A DNA stretch of 17,030 nt. Origin: JAHJSY01 sp964557155 (GTDB taxonomy: Bacteria > Patescibacteriota > Minisyncoccia > Minisyncoccales > GWA2-38-27). The stretch lies in the NCBI GenBank assembly GCA_964557155.1, contig CAZKZC010000008.1, forward strand, positions 1 through 17,030, written 5' to 3'. The notes under the pieces are model-generated. The model was not told where the DNA came from. It saw nothing but the letters and a program-made list of their open reading frames with translations, and ran no database searches. Every line of letters starts with the position of its first letter. Position 1 is the stretch's first letter. Below, piece after piece: positions 6,335 to 13,443 of this stretch. The translations under genes and the position numbers were made by a program.

Positions 6335-8701
6335 CTATTCTTCTTCTATGTCTTCTTCAATCGGAACAGCTGGTAATTCTTCTTCTTCCTCAATGCCCGC
6401 CAAAGCTCTTTTGCCAGTTCTTAGATTTTTAAGAATCTGAACGACTAACATATTTTCGGGATTTGTTTGATTTAGATTCTCAAAAATAGCCATTGTTTTC
6501 TCGGTTTCTCCCATTTGATCATAGGTTAGACCTAAGAAATATAAAGCATTAGCATAGCCCGAATTAAGAAGAACAGCTCTCTCAAATTCAAGTCGAGCTT
6601 TTTCATAATCTTCCATCTGATAATAAATCAATCCCAATTGAAAAGCTAAACCAACATCAAAGGGAGCTACAGCTTTAGTTGTCTCAAGCTCAGTAATCAT
6701 CTGATCTTGTTTTCCTTGCATTTGATACATTAATGCTAATTGAAAATAAGCAGAAGCATAGTCCGATTTCAATTCAATTGCTCTTCTAAACTTTGCCTCG
6801 GCTTCTGAAAAAAGTTCTTCTTTCTCTGAGTTTCTGTCTTCTGGAAGATTCCTTATTTCCGTCAAAATAGATATTCCAGCTTGAGTTGGGAAATAAGGAC
6901 TGGCTGGTTCAAGCTTTGACGCCTCCTCATAAGCACCAACAGCCCAATCTTTTGTTCCACTAACTATACCTATAAGGTTTTGATAAACAATTCCCCTTAT
7001 TGACCAATTGGCTACATTGCTAGGATTAACCTCACTAGCCGATTTAGCCGCGTTAACAGCACTATTAATATATATTTGAGCCATTTGAGTGGCTTCTGCT
7101 TGAGAGATGTCTGTTCTAGCTCTTGTTTCATTGACTGCTCCAAGATAAACTTGAGCAATTTCTCTCCAATATAAATCAACATTAGGACTTATTCTTATGG
7201 CCATCTCTAGTTTATTAATAGAATCTTCGCCTCTCCCCTCTTGCAAGGCCTTCATTGAGTCCAAATAACTGACAGCTGAAACATATCTCTGACCTTCAAG
7301 AATAAGTACGCCTAGACCAAAAATAAAGATTAAAGTGAAGGCAAAGGTTATTCCTAAGGTTACCAAAGAAGATGGTTTAAGAATAATCTCTTTTTTAACA
7401 GGATGCAGGAGAGAGACAAAACAAGCCATCAGTAGAAAGTAAACAAAATCAATAGATAGATTGGATTTGTAGAAAAAGAATAAGACCGTGGTGCATAGGA
7501 AGCTAATAAAGACTCCTAACCCAAGAACCCAATAAAATTCTTGCCCCATATCTTCGCGTTCATCTTCTTTCTGATACGATTTTCCGAATAAGAATTTGAC
7601 TCCATAGAAAATAAAGAATCCGATTACCCCCAAGAGCCCCAGCATTCCTAAAATTCCTACAGTCCCCAGAACGGTAATCATTTTTGATGATGCCCATTCA
7701 AATTTTAAATTCCAAAGATCGCTTCCATTAAAAGCAACACTCTTTAATTTAGCAAAGTTATATATGAAAGTGCCTGGCCCAGAACCAACTACTGGACTTT
7801 GTTGCACCGATTGCCAAGCAATATCAAAACTGGCTCTTTGGGTTAAGAAAACTTCGGCTGGTCTTTCTGGAGTTCCTGGAATTTGAAAACTAAAAAAGCT
7901 GAATAATAAAGCTACTGCTAGAAAAAACATCGGCAAGACAAGCCAACGACTATCAAAAATATCCCTTCTCTGCGTTCCAAAAACAATAATCAAGGCCGAA
8001 CCAACTATAACTATCCACCAAGCAATTTTGAAATTAATCAACAAAAGCAAAACAGCTGAAACAATAGCTGCTAAAATAAATAATATCTTGAGTTTCTTGT
8101 CTTTACTAATTGTTAAGAAAGTAACTATTAAAGGAAGCATGATAGCTGCAAAAATAGCTAATGAATTTATTCCTCCTATGGTATTAAACGAAACTGCTTT
8201 GGTAAATCCAATTGGTAGAATAAACTTTCCAAAAATCTGTAAAAGACCATAAACCATTGCTAAAAAACCAGAAGCGACTAAGGCAACTACCAAATAGAAA
8301 ATTTCCTTTCTCTTGAAAGCATTAATAACTAAGAAATAAAGCAAAACCAATCCGAGTAAACTTAATAAGCTTTCTGAACCAATCTGTGGCCAACCCCAGA
8401 AACTTCCATACCTCCACAAAGAGAATATTGTTGATACGGTATACACCAAGAATAAAACTGCAACTGGAATATGGACTAAGCTGAAATTAAAACTGGCTTT
8501 ACCAGAAATCAATATTTTAAGCATCCAGGCAAATATAGCCACGAATACCAAAACTATCAACAAGGCCTGTTTATTAAAATCAAGCACATTTGCTGTCCAT
8601 GGTAAAAATAGGATAGGCAATAAGAATGTCAAAAGATAAATACTTATCTTTGATACCTTATCGCATGTCTCAACGATTGACGATGATTTTTCTTCCTTCA
8701 T
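6335..8701 (-). CDS. O-antigen ligase-like (Wzy_C) membrane protein with TPR tail
   Basis: A 788-residue polytopic membrane protein. Residues about 18-475 hold some 11-13 hydrophobic segments. The loop with SPVVGSGPGTFIYNF (302-316) matches the Wzy_C/O-antigen ligase signature, whose members transfer or polymerise lipid-linked glycans at the outer face of the membrane. After the last helix (about 445-470) comes a soluble TPR region (about 475-760), with clear repeats such as AYFQLALMYQMQGKQDQ and ALYFLGLTYDQMGETEK. The tail is very acidic (EEEEE...EEDIEEE). Ligase plus TPR fusions are common in Parcubacteria-type genomes and may act in cell-surface glycan or S-layer glycosylation; the substrate cannot be inferred. 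No clear Shine-Dalgarno precedes the ATG. Confidence 0.85.
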   Translation of the reverse strand: MKEEKSSSIVETCDKVSKISIYLLTFLLPILFLPWTANVLDFNKQALLIVLVFVAIFAWMLKILISGKASFNFSLVHIPVAVLFLVYTVSTIFSLWRYGSFWGWPQIGSESLLSLLGLVLLYFLVINAFKRKEIFYLVVALVASGFLAMVYGLLQIFGKFILPIGFTKAVSFNTIGGINSLAIFAAIMLPLIVTFLTISKDKKLKILFILAAIVSAVLLLLINFKIAWWIVIVGSALIIVFGTQRRDIFDSRWLVLPMFFLAVALLFSFFSFQIPGTPERPAEVFLTQRASFDIAWQSVQQSPVVGSGPGTFIYNFAKLKSVAFNGSDLWNLKFEWASSKMITVLGTVGILGMLGLLGVIGFFIFYGVKFLFGKSYQKEDEREDMGQEFYWVLGLGVFISFLCTTVLFFFYKSNLSIDFVYFLLMACFVSLLHPVKKEIILKPSSLVTLGITFAFTLIFIFGLGVLILEGQRYVSAVSYLDSMKALQEGRGEDSINKLEMAIRISPNVDLYWREIAQVYLGAVNETRARTDISQAEATQMAQIYINSAVNAAKSASEVNPSNVANWSIRGIVYQNLIGIVSGTKDWAVGAYEEASKLEPASPYFPTQAGISILTEIRNLPEDRNSEKEELFSEAEAKFRRAIELKSDYASAYFQLALMYQMQGKQDQMITELETTKAVAPFDVGLAFQLGLIYYQMEDYEKARLEFERAVLLNSGYANALYFLGLTYDQMGETEKTMAIFENLNQTNPENMLVVQILKNLRTGKRALAGIEEEEELPAVPIEEDIEEE

Positions 8702-8726
8702 ATATATATTATTTATTTATTATTTA

Positions 8727-8732
8727 ATTATA
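8727..8732 (-). promoter_or_regulatory. Possible -10 element upstream of the Wzy_C/TPR gene
   Basis: TATAAT on the minus strand, 26 nt before the ATG at 8701. No good -35 box sits 16-18 nt upstream, and the surrounding DNA is nearly all A and T, so chance occurrence is quite possible. Confidence 0.3.
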
Positions 8733-8770
8733 CTATATATTAGCTTATATTACACTGTTAAAAAGTCAAA

Positions 8771-9130
8771 TTAGCTGGTGATGTTTTGGTAATGATTTAT
8801 GCGTTGGATTTGTCTTGCTCTATCTAAGACAATACAGATTGCATCTATTCTATAGTTATCGTATTTTTTCTTCATCGCATATATATTAGCATTTCTGAGA
8901 AGACGATTCATTTTATTTTTGCTTAACCCATCTTCTGGGGTTCCAAATTGTTCACCTATTCTGGTTTTTACTTCTACAAAAACCACTGTGTCTTTTTCTT
9001 TAGCTATGATATCAATTTCAGCATATTTATTTTCATAATTCTGCTCTAAAATAGAATAACCCTTGTTTTTCAAGTAGTCCCTCGCCATACTCTCACCCAA
9101 ATTTCCAGTTTCTAAATTATACTTTTTCAT
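8771..9130 (-). CDS. yraN: YraN family protein (UPF0102, PD-(D/E)XK-like)
   Basis: A 119-residue protein of the YraN/UPF0102 family, which has a PD-(D/E)XK nuclease-like fold related to Holliday-junction resolvases; its cellular function is not settled. Typical motifs are GNLGESMARDYL (9-20), AEIDIIA (37-43) and VFVEVKTR (50-57), supplying the D/E...EVK active-site pattern. Length is normal for the family. It is last in the ATPase-comF-dprA-comM-yraN series. A good Shine-Dalgarno (GGAG, 7 nt spacing) lies directly after a perfect hairpin that separates it from comM, so ribosome access could depend on that structure. Association with comM and dprA fits a role in handling incoming or recombining DNA. 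Confidence 0.93.
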   Translation of the reverse strand: MKKYNLETGNLGESMARDYLKNKGYSILEQNYENKYAEIDIIAKEKDTVVFVEVKTRIGEQFGTPEDGLSKNKMNRLLRNANIYAMKKKYDNYRIDAICIVLDRARQIQRINHYQNITS

Positions 9131-9141
9131 GTCTCTTCTCC

Positions 9142-9187
9142 GAAAGTGACCGAGTCACTTTTAGCGAAAAGTGACTCGGTCACTTTC
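9142..9187. repeat. Perfect 21-bp hairpin (REPIN-like) between comM and yraN
   Basis: Arms 9142-9162 and 9167-9187 are exact reverse complements around a 4-nt loop (AGCG on the plus strand). Each arm is itself nearly palindromic (AAGTGAC-CGA-GTCACTT), the double-palindrome layout of a REPIN. It begins immediately after the comM stop and ends close to the yraN ribosome binding site. No U-run follows in the transcript, so a standard intrinsic terminator is not supported; RNA stabilisation or partial polarity is possible. Confidence 0.85.
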
Positions 9188-10717
9188 TTAATCATTGCTC
9201 CTAGGGCGATATTGCAAGGCCTCTGCCATGTGAGATATTTCTATATCACTTGACCCTGATAGATCGGCAATTGTTCTGGCAACCTTTATCATTTTAAAAT
9301 ATGAACGGGCTGATAAATGAAAACTTGTTACCGCTTGAGCCAGAATCCTTTTTACATCCGGCGAAAGTAAACAATATTTTTTAATATGTTCGTTTTTCAT
9401 TTCAGCATTTATAAAAATATTTTCTTCAGCAAATCTTTTCTGTTGAACCTCTCTTGCTTTTATTACTCTTTTTCTAATATCAACCGATGGGCAACCACAA
9501 GGGTTTGCCCCTACGCCGTCGTTAGATAAATCATTTGCATCAACAACAGGCACCTCTACATGCAGATCTATACGATCTAGTATTGGTCCAGAAATCTTTT
9601 TTCTATATTTTTTTACTTCCCTTTCTGTGCAACTACAGGCCTTTTTAGGATGATATAAATAACCACAAGGGCAGGGGTTAGCCGAGGCAATTAACATAAA
9701 TCTAGAAGGATATTTAACTTGTGCCCTACTCCTAGAAATAGTAAGATGACCATCTTCCATTGGCTGCCTTAACGATTCTAAAATATACCTAGGAAATTCG
9801 GTAAATTCATCTAGAAACAATACACCTCTATGAGCCAAACTTATCTCCCCCGGTTGAGGTCTTGATCCCCCGCCAACAAGACCAACTTGAGAAATTGTAT
9901 GATGAGGAGACCTGAAAGGACAAACCGTAATCACCGATCCGTCGGGTGGAATATTTCCTGAAGCAGAATAAATTTTTGTTACTTCCAAAGATTCTTTTTC
10001 CTGTAACTGTGGCAAGATTCCAGGAAAAGCCCTAGCCAGCATTGTTTTTCCGGCCCCGGGACTACCAACCATAAATAGATTATGCCCTCCAGCGGCGGCA
10101 ATTTCTGCTGCTCTCTTTGTTTGTTCTTGACCTAATATTTCTTTCATATCAAACTCTGCTTTTTGTCTAATGCTTTGCCTCTCTATGTATTCAGCTGGTT
10201 CAATTAAAACTTGACGCAATAAATGAGCCAACAACTGATTTAAATTTTCTACTGGGTAAACATTTACTCCTTTAATAATAGCCGCTTCATTAGCTGATGC
10301 CCTTGGAACAAAAATGTTTTTAATTCCTTTCTCTTTTGCAAATAACGAAAGGAGTAAAGCTCCTTTTGTATGACGAAGTGTTCCATCAAGAGAGAGCTCG
10401 CCGAAAAATAAACTTCTTTTAGGTATCTCGCAATTAATAACCGACGCCAGAATACCAACTGCCATAGGTAAATCATAACAAGATCCTTCTTTGGGAATAT
10501 CGCCTGGAGCCAAATTAACAATAATCTTTTTAAAGGGAAATTCTATCTTTGAATTAATAATAGCTGTCTTAACTCTTTCTTTGCTTTCATCAACTGATTT
10601 GCTGGGCAATCCGACAATATCAAAACCAGGCAAACCTTTATTGGCTATATTTACCTCTACATCAACACCTATTGTTTCCAAACCCAAATTTGTTGCTGAC
10701 TTTACTTTAACAAACAT
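9188..10717 (-). CDS. comM: ComM-like Mg-chelatase family AAA+ ATPase
   Basis: A 509-residue ComM/YifB homologue. In Vibrio and Acinetobacter, ComM is a hexameric helicase that promotes branch migration during integration of transforming DNA. The N-terminal ChlI domain (about 1-165) includes GFDIVGLPSKSVDESKERV. The AAA+ core has Walker A GSPGAGKT (218-225), Walker B VLFLDEF (299-305), the Cys cluster NPCPCGY...CSC (347-363) and RID at 382-384. A C-terminal Mg-chelatase domain follows. The frame opens at 10735, but the ATG at 10717 matches the family N-terminus (MFVKVKSA) and has GGA upstream; it overlaps the dprA end by 11 nt. An in-frame palindrome adds NDGVGANPCGCP (399-410) before the C-terminal domain. 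Confidence 0.95.
   Translation of the reverse strand: MFVKVKSATNLGLETIGVDVEVNIANKGLPGFDIVGLPSKSVDESKERVKTAIINSKIEFPFKKIIVNLAPGDIPKEGSCYDLPMAVGILASVINCEIPKRSLFFGELSLDGTLRHTKGALLLSLFAKEKGIKNIFVPRASANEAAIIKGVNVYPVENLNQLLAHLLRQVLIEPAEYIERQSIRQKAEFDMKEILGQEQTKRAAEIAAAGGHNLFMVGSPGAGKTMLARAFPGILPQLQEKESLEVTKIYSASGNIPPDGSVITVCPFRSPHHTISQVGLVGGGSRPQPGEISLAHRGVLFLDEFTEFPRYILESLRQPMEDGHLTISRSRAQVKYPSRFMLIASANPCPCGYLYHPKKACSCTEREVKKYRKKISGPILDRIDLHVEVPVVDANDLSNDGVGANPCGCPSVDIRKRVIKAREVQQKRFAEENIFINAEMKNEHIKKYCLLSPDVKRILAQAVTSFHLSARSYFKMIKVARTIADLSGSSDIEISHMAEALQYRPRSND
9489..9511. repeat. Palindromic insertion inside comM
   Basis: GGGCAA-CC...GG-GTTTGCCC forms an imperfect hairpin. On the coding strand it begins GTAGGGGC and is read V-G-A, the same phase as the related GC-rich repeats in dprA and the intein half. 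It adds about a dozen residues at a domain boundary. Confidence 0.65.
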
Positions 10718-11633
10718 AATATTTTCCGTTCTCAATAAATATAAGACCTTTAATTTGCATTAATGACATTATGGTACCTAAATCTGTAATTGGCACTTTT
10801 AATAATCTTGATAAAATATCTATTTCCATCGGTTCTTCTTGTAATTTTTGAATAATACGTTCTTCCGTCGTTCGTAGGGGCGGGGTTTCCCCGCCCTCTT
10901 TTTTATTGGGCGAGGAAACCTCGCCCCCACACGAAACATCATAAAACCTAACAACATCGTCAGCACATGTAACCACCTCTGCCCCTTCTTTTATTAATTG
11001 GTTTATTCCTCTTGAAAGCACGCTCGTCAACGGCCCCGGAACAGCAAATATTTTCTTATTAAATTTCTTAGCCAGATTAGCCGTAATAAGAGAACCACTT
11101 TTTTCTCCTGCCTCAATAACCAAAGTTGCCCTAGACAATCCAGCAACAATTCTATTTCTTCTCGGATAACTCCAAAGTGTTGGTAAAAAATCACCTTCAT
11201 ATTCAGAAATAATAAGCCCATCATTTTCCAATATCTCATCATATAGTTTTACTTGATATTCTGGATGAACTATATTAATCCCACAAGGCATCACAGCAAT
11301 AGTTCTTCCTCCAACATCTAAAGCTGTCTTGTGAGCCGTTGCATCAATTCCATACATAAATCCAGAAACTATTGTTATTCCGGGAGGGCGGGATAACCCC
11401 GCCCCTACGATTTCTGAGACCAATTTTTGAGTAATTTGCTTACCATAAGCAGTCATTCTTCTTGAGCCAACTACCGCTAAACAATTCTCAAAAATGCCTG
11501 CCTCGCCATCGGCGGGCCAACTACCCCTATAATATAATTGCTTAGGAGTATCCTTGCCAATTTTCTTCAAAGCTTTGGGATATCTCGGATCGTTTATTTT
11601 TATTACGGTGTTCTCGCTAAAGTAAATCCCCAT
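10707..11633 (-). CDS. dprA: DNA-processing protein DprA
   Basis: A 308-residue DprA, the single-stranded-DNA binding and RecA-loading protein of natural transformation. Rossmann-fold motifs are LAVVGSRRMTAYGK (52-65), VSGFMYGIDATAH (89-101) and YPRRNRIVAGLS (156-167), followed by VIEAGEKSGSL (172-182). A C-terminal winged-helix segment covers about 255-308. Three or four palindrome-derived inserts interrupt it: WPADGEAG (39-46), VGAGLSRPPG (76-85) and a double insert from about 234 to 254 (CGGEVSSP and EGGETPPL). Its start overlaps comF by 31 nt, with AGGAGG 12 nt upstream. All catalytically or structurally conserved motifs appear intact despite the inserts, so the protein is probably functional. 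Confidence 0.95.
   Translation of the reverse strand: MGIYFSENTVIKINDPRYPKALKKIGKDTPKQLYYRGSWPADGEAGIFENCLAVVGSRRMTAYGKQITQKLVSEIVGAGLSRPPGITIVSGFMYGIDATAHKTALDVGGRTIAVMPCGINIVHPEYQVKLYDEILENDGLIISEYEGDFLPTLWSYPRRNRIVAGLSRATLVIEAGEKSGSLITANLAKKFNKKIFAVPGPLTSVLSRGINQLIKEGAEVVTCADDVVRFYDVSCGGEVSSPNKKEGGETPPLRTTEERIIQKLQEEPMEIDILSRLLKVPITDLGTIMSLMQIKGLIFIENGKYYVC
10874..10930. repeat. Paired GC-rich palindromes inside dprA
   Basis: GGGCGGGG-TTT-CCCCGCCC (10878-10896) and GGGCGAGG-AAA-CCTCGCCC (10908-10926) lie in inverted orientation with an 11-nt spacer. GTAGGGGC at the left and GCCCCCAC at the right mark the outer ends. The pair resembles a REPIN. It is read in frame as CGGEVSSP then EGGETPPL between the Rossmann core and the winged helix of DprA. 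Confidence 0.85.
11381..11408. repeat. GC-rich palindrome inside dprA (second site)
   Basis: GGGCGGG (11386-11392) and CCCGCCC (11398-11404) flank ATAAC. The coding strand begins GTAGGGGC and is read VGAGLSRPPG in DprA. It is in the opposite orientation to the copy at 10874. Confidence 0.8.
11496..11518. repeat. GC-rich palindromic insert inside dprA (third site)
   Basis: GCCTGCCTCGCCATCGGCGG and adjoining bases form an imperfect hairpin around CGCC-ATC-GGCG. It is read as WPADGEAG between the YYRG and VGSRR motifs, which normally are only a few residues apart in DprA. It is related in composition to the rpoB palindrome at 3207-3226. Confidence 0.65.
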
Positions 11634-12226
11634 ATATTTTTAATTCCTCCTTGTTTTAAAACTTTACAACATTCACGCATCGTCGCTCCCGTAGTATAAA
11701 CATCATCCACCAATAAAACAGAAGTCCGCCATAAGTCCGACTTATGCAGATTCGCATAAGTCGGACTTATGGCGAAGCTATTTTTAATATTTTTTAATCT
11801 TCCTTCTTTGGTTAATTTAGTTTGTGTTTCGGTATCTTTTATTTTTTTTAACAAACAAACAACTTTTAAATTATATTTCTTAGCCAATTCTTTAGCGATA
11901 ATCTCCGACTGGTTAAACCCTCTGTATTTCTCTCTCTTTCTATACATCGGCACATATGTAATATATTCGAATAAAGATATAAACTCGTCTTTGAAATCTA
12001 TTCTTTCAACCAATTCTTTAATTCCATCTCTTAGACCATTATATTTTATTTCCCAAATCAGCTTCTTTATAACCCCTTCGTAATCCCAGACACTTGTTAC
12101 CTCTGAACCTCGCTCACATTCTGAAATAAAAATACTACACTTTTCACAAATATATTTTCCCTCCTTGCCACACTCCACACAAACCTTTGGAAATAAAATA
12201 TCTAAAACTAAATCTTTTATTTTCAT
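11603..12226 (-). CDS. comF: ComF family phosphoribosyltransferase-like competence protein
   Basis: A 207-residue ComF homologue, a factor needed for uptake or processing of transforming DNA. The N-terminal zinc finger has Cys16, Cys19, Cys27 and Cys30 (CVEC...CEKC). The family motif YRGFNQSE lies at 101-108, TQTKLTKEGRLKNIKNSF at 134-151 and the PRPP-loop-like LLVDDVYTTGAT at 171-182. Between the last two, residues about 153-168 (SPTYANLHKSDLWR) come from a large palindromic insertion. It starts in the stop of the upstream ATPase (ATGA, 12223-12226) and overlaps dprA by 31 nt, so the three are probably co-translated. Confidence 0.94.
   Translation of the reverse strand: MKIKDLVLDILFPKVCVECGKEGKYICEKCSIFISECERGSEVTSVWDYEGVIKKLIWEIKYNGLRDGIKELVERIDFKDEFISLFEYITYVPMYRKREKYRGFNQSEIIAKELAKKYNLKVVCLLKKIKDTETQTKLTKEGRLKNIKNSFAISPTYANLHKSDLWRTSVLLVDDVYTTGATMRECCKVLKQGGIKNIWGFTLARTP
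11727..11774. repeat. 21-bp perfect inverted repeat inside comF (REPIN-like)
   Basis: Arms 11727-11747 and 11754-11774 are exact reverse complements with a 6-nt loop. Each arm contains ATAAGTC-C/G-GACTTAT, itself palindromic. The core AAGTC[C/G]GACTT is the same 11-mer found at both ends of the RAYT unit (4254-4280, 5012-5046). It is read through in frame in ComF. Confidence 0.85.
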
Positions 12227-13365
12227 ACAATAAAATCCAGATAATTTTCAGGGTTGATAACTTTGAATTCAGTGTTGGGATATGTTTTATGCCACTCTTT
12301 GGGTTCTTTAACCGGTTTATTCTTGTTCCACTTAAATTCATAGCCAAACAATTTTCCTTCTCTTTCTTCAACAAAATCAATTTCTTTTTGGGTGTATGTC
12401 CTCCAAAAATAATTATTTGCATATATAGAAGAATATGCCTGCTTTTTTAACCGTTCATAAATAATGTAATTTTCCCAAAGAGTCCCAACATCATTTCTCA
12501 TACTAATCGGATTAAAATTACCTATAAGAGTATTTCTAATTCCTAAATCGTAAAAATAATATTTCGGACTTTTTGAAATTTCTTTTCTTGGATTTCTACT
12601 AAGAGCTCCTAATTTAAAAATTACAAAAACTTTTTCCAAAAGATCCAAATATCTTTCAATCGTTTTTTTATTTAATCCGACTTGACTGCCTATTTCCGAA
12701 TAAGAAACCTCGTTTCCCACTTGGAAAGCCAAAAGTTGCAAAATTTTCACTATTTTATCAGAATGCTTTAGACCGTCCAATTCTAAAATATCTTTATAAA
12801 GATAAGAACTGACTAATTCTTTAAGATAAGAAATTCTTCTTTGATTATCTTCTGCTAAAATCACTTCGGGGTAAGAGCCAAAAATAAGTCGCGATTCCAA
12901 ATTAGCTTCCGTTTCGTGAAACTTTTCTATTTGGGAAAGCTCTATTTGACTAAGAGGATATAAACAAAAAGTTACTTTTCTACCAGTTAATGGCTCTCCA
13001 ACCTGTCGATATAAATCAAAGGATGCCGATCCCGAAACAAGTATTTTAATATCTTTAATGCTATCTACCATTAATTTCAAATTTAATCCAATATTCGGAA
13101 TTTTTTGAGCTTCGTCAATAATCAATAGTTTATGTTTGCCAATAAATTTTTTAAGTTTTTCAATTGATTGACTTCCTAAATCTTCTCGAATAAAAATATC
13201 GTCTCCCTGAACCAAAAGATATTCTTCGTTTACCTGTTCTAAAAATTTGTTTAAGAGTGTTGTTTTGCCACATCTTCTTGGACCATAAATAACAACAACT
13301 TTATTTGGTTTCCCAAATTTTTTAATCTTTTCCAGTAATTTTTGAGGAATATATGTTTTTTCCAT
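12223..13365 (-). CDS. AAA-family ATPase with DUF4143 C-terminus (copy 2)
   Basis: A 380-residue paralogue of the ATPase at 5094-6224 with the same architecture. Walker A is GPRRCGKT (28-35), Walker B LLIIDEAQ (80-87) and the sensor segment SGSASFDL (111-118). GEPLTGRK follows, then a winged-helix-like region, then DUF4143 ending in YFWRTYTQKEIDFVEE and GYEFKW, again resembling a PD-(D/E)XK core. The start at 13365 has no clear Shine-Dalgarno. It is the first gene after the promoter at 13399-13428 and overlaps comF by 4 nt (ATGA). Its cellular function is unknown; operon position suggests co-expression with the competence genes, which may be functional or only positional. Confidence 0.9.
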   Translation of the reverse strand: MEKTYIPQKLLEKIKKFGKPNKVVVIYGPRRCGKTTLLNKFLEQVNEEYLLVQGDDIFIREDLGSQSIEKLKKFIGKHKLLIIDEAQKIPNIGLNLKLMVDSIKDIKILVSGSASFDLYRQVGEPLTGRKVTFCLYPLSQIELSQIEKFHETEANLESRLIFGSYPEVILAEDNQRRISYLKELVSSYLYKDILELDGLKHSDKIVKILQLLAFQVGNEVSYSEIGSQVGLNKKTIERYLDLLEKVFVIFKLGALSRNPRKEISKSPKYYFYDLGIRNTLIGNFNPISMRNDVGTLWENYIIYERLKKQAYSSIYANNYFWRTYTQKEIDFVEEREGKLFGYEFKWNKNKPVKEPKEWHKTYPNTEFKVINPENYLDFIV

Positions 13366-13398
13366 AGTTTTGTTTAATTTAGATACTTAACTACCCTA

Positions 13399-13428
13399 AT
13401 TTTAACAAATTCGGCTACTTTATGTCAA
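13399..13428 (-). promoter_or_regulatory. sigma70-type promoter of the ATPase-comF-dprA-comM operon
   Basis: TTGACA (13423-13428), 18 nt spacer, TAAAAT (13399-13404) on the minus strand, 34 nt before the ATPase start. It sits in the short gap after the S74 gene, so the competence operon is probably initiated here. Confidence 0.7.
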
Positions 13429-13443
13429 TACCATCACTTCACA

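Noticed and set aside
9142..9187. Intrinsic terminator after comM.
   Set aside because: The stem is perfect but no U-run follows on the transcribed strand, and a good ribosome site for yraN comes directly after it.
10874..10930. CRISPR repeats or a CRISPR array from the spaced GC-rich palindromes.
   Set aside because: Only two unequal palindromes in inverted orientation, with an 11-nt spacer, inside a coding gene; no cas genes nearby.
12144..12422. Minus-strand ORF overlapping the ATPase/comF junction as a small gene.
   Set aside because: It is in an alternative frame across two genes with clear family motifs and has no recognisable domain.
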